Shown piece after piece: positions 63,000 to 64,000 of a stretch of DNA of 64,000 nucleotides. The position numbers and the translations under genes were made by a program. The DNA is from Stachybotrys elegans. Taxonomy: Eukaryota > Ascomycota > Sordariomycetes > Hypocreales > Stachybotryaceae. The notes below the pieces were generated by a model that was not told the DNA's origin, did no database searches, and saw nothing but the letters and a program-made list of their open reading frames with translations. Location: positions 496,001-560,000 of the forward strand of contig JAGPNK010000014.1 of assembly GCA_020746835.1 (NCBI GenBank), read 5' to 3'. Each line of letters begins with the position of its first letter. Position 1 is the first letter of the stretch.

Positions 63000-64000
63000 G
63001 CTAGGCGGGAGCGAAGGTAGATAGATGCCTTTTCCAGCTGTCGACTTTGGTTGAAGGGAGAAAATGGGGGTCTGTGCCAGAGGGTTCTCTGCGGAGGGAG
63101 GGGAAGGTAAAAGAAGAGGAGATCTGCGCAAACGTGCATGAGGAGGGGGCTCCTCCCTGCTTCCCGCTTGACTGTCCTTAGGGATGTCTTGGACGGGAAA
63201 GGGAAAGCCTCTGTAGCTTTACAGCTGTCTCGGTGCTCTATTGCAGATCACCAAGCCCATAAGCCTAGATCTCGCCTCTCAATCCTAAGGGCCTCAGCGG
63301 CCTTCTCTGCCTATTGTCTCTTTGTTCAAAGTGTCACCAAACAGCCCAGCATCTCGATCATGGCTCGCCTCCTCCGTGCAAAATAATAACAAAAACAAAA
63401 ATGAAAGCAAAACATGTTTGCAAATCTATGGTGCCTTTTTACGTGTCTTCCTTTCTTTGTCGCCTTTTGCTATTGTTGTTGTTGTTGTTAACAACGCTGG
63501 TTGTCACCAACCCGACTACTACTAAATCTGCTGCTTGCCCATAATCACGTGGGAACACACGCGGCGATTACCTAGTAGGTTCCCCTTACATTCTGCATCG
63601 CACCCCTGGCTACTAAGTACGACTTTCTCCATCATCCACAGTACAGCGATCGCCCTCTGCTTTCTAGCTGCTGTCTCTCTGCACGGCGCTGTCAACGGCA
63701 GCTTCTTTAGACGCCGATGGTAGGTATGGAGAGGACCTTGCAACTTATCGATCGACCACCCTTGACGGTCGAGGCGGCTTTAGACGAAGAAATTGACGTG
63801 CTCAATTGGGCGACATACGGGCCTGCGACAGAACAACTCTCTCTTCTGCTCCAGTGCACTTACATGAGCCATAGACGACACAAGCCAGAGCATCGGTCTC
63901 ACCCCTGATTGGACCGCTTGCGCGAGTATGTAGAAAAATAGGTACTCCATTTTATCGCATCAGTACACAGTGGATTTAAGTGCTGCCTTTTATATTTCAA
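63000..64000. other. upstream region of the methyltransferase gene, no gene seen
   Basis: About 1 kb to the window edge. A (TTG)n run lies near 63472-63489. Short frames only; a gene cut by the window edge cannot be judged. Confidence 0.45.

Overview
The window reads as nuclear DNA of a filamentous ascomycete, most likely a Sordariomycete (a Hypocreales-like genome is my inference). Genes are widely spaced and monocistronic. Introns are mostly 46-96 nt, with GT-AG ends and CTRAC-type branch sites. The protein set is typically fungal: a GH11 xylanase, a BYS1-domain protein, a Zn2Cys6 regulator, a Hal4/Sat4-type kinase, a LaeA-like methyltransferase and an APH-fold phosphotransferase. There are no operons, phage genes, CRISPR arrays or bacterial features.

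Left part (0.7-15.2 kb): a short mitofusin/Fzo1-like GTPase is followed by three secreted-protein genes, all on the minus strand (GH11 xylanase, BYS1-type protein, unknown 195-aa protein). Each of these three has a TATA-like box 66-117 bp before its ATG. Next come an AMID-type FAD oxidoreductase convergent with a Zn2Cys6/Fungal_trans_2 regulator, a small Cys-rich protein and an APH-family phosphotransferase.

Middle part (15.9-35 kb): two head-to-head partial paralogues of a fungal PD-(D/E)XK-like family, a secreted amidase, and a coiled-coil protein whose frame continues for 70 codons past its TAG and repeats a motif. Then comes a low-density stretch with four tRNA-Arg(ACG) genes, microsatellites and decayed coding fragments. 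It includes an inverted repeat whose mismatches are all transitions, as expected after RIP. A multi-exon gene of unknown function at 32.9-35.1 kb has a frame break in a low-complexity tract.

Right part (35-64 kb): about 9.8 kb show no gene I can support. After it come a Hal4/Sat4-type kinase with a 795-nt intron, a small conserved-looking ORF with its own TATA box, a Cys-containing hypothetical protein, an F-box-like protein, a compact kinase-like protein, a Cys-rich single-pass membrane protein and an eight-exon LaeA-like methyltransferase with a 13-nt exon.

I see no clear biosynthetic cluster or defence system. The regions most worth a second look are the motif-repeating extension behind the TAG at 21777, the tRNA-Arg/RIP region, the paired PD-(D/E)XK relics and the frame-broken gene at 33-35 kb. 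Splice sites were assigned by eye from consensus and frame; no database search was run.
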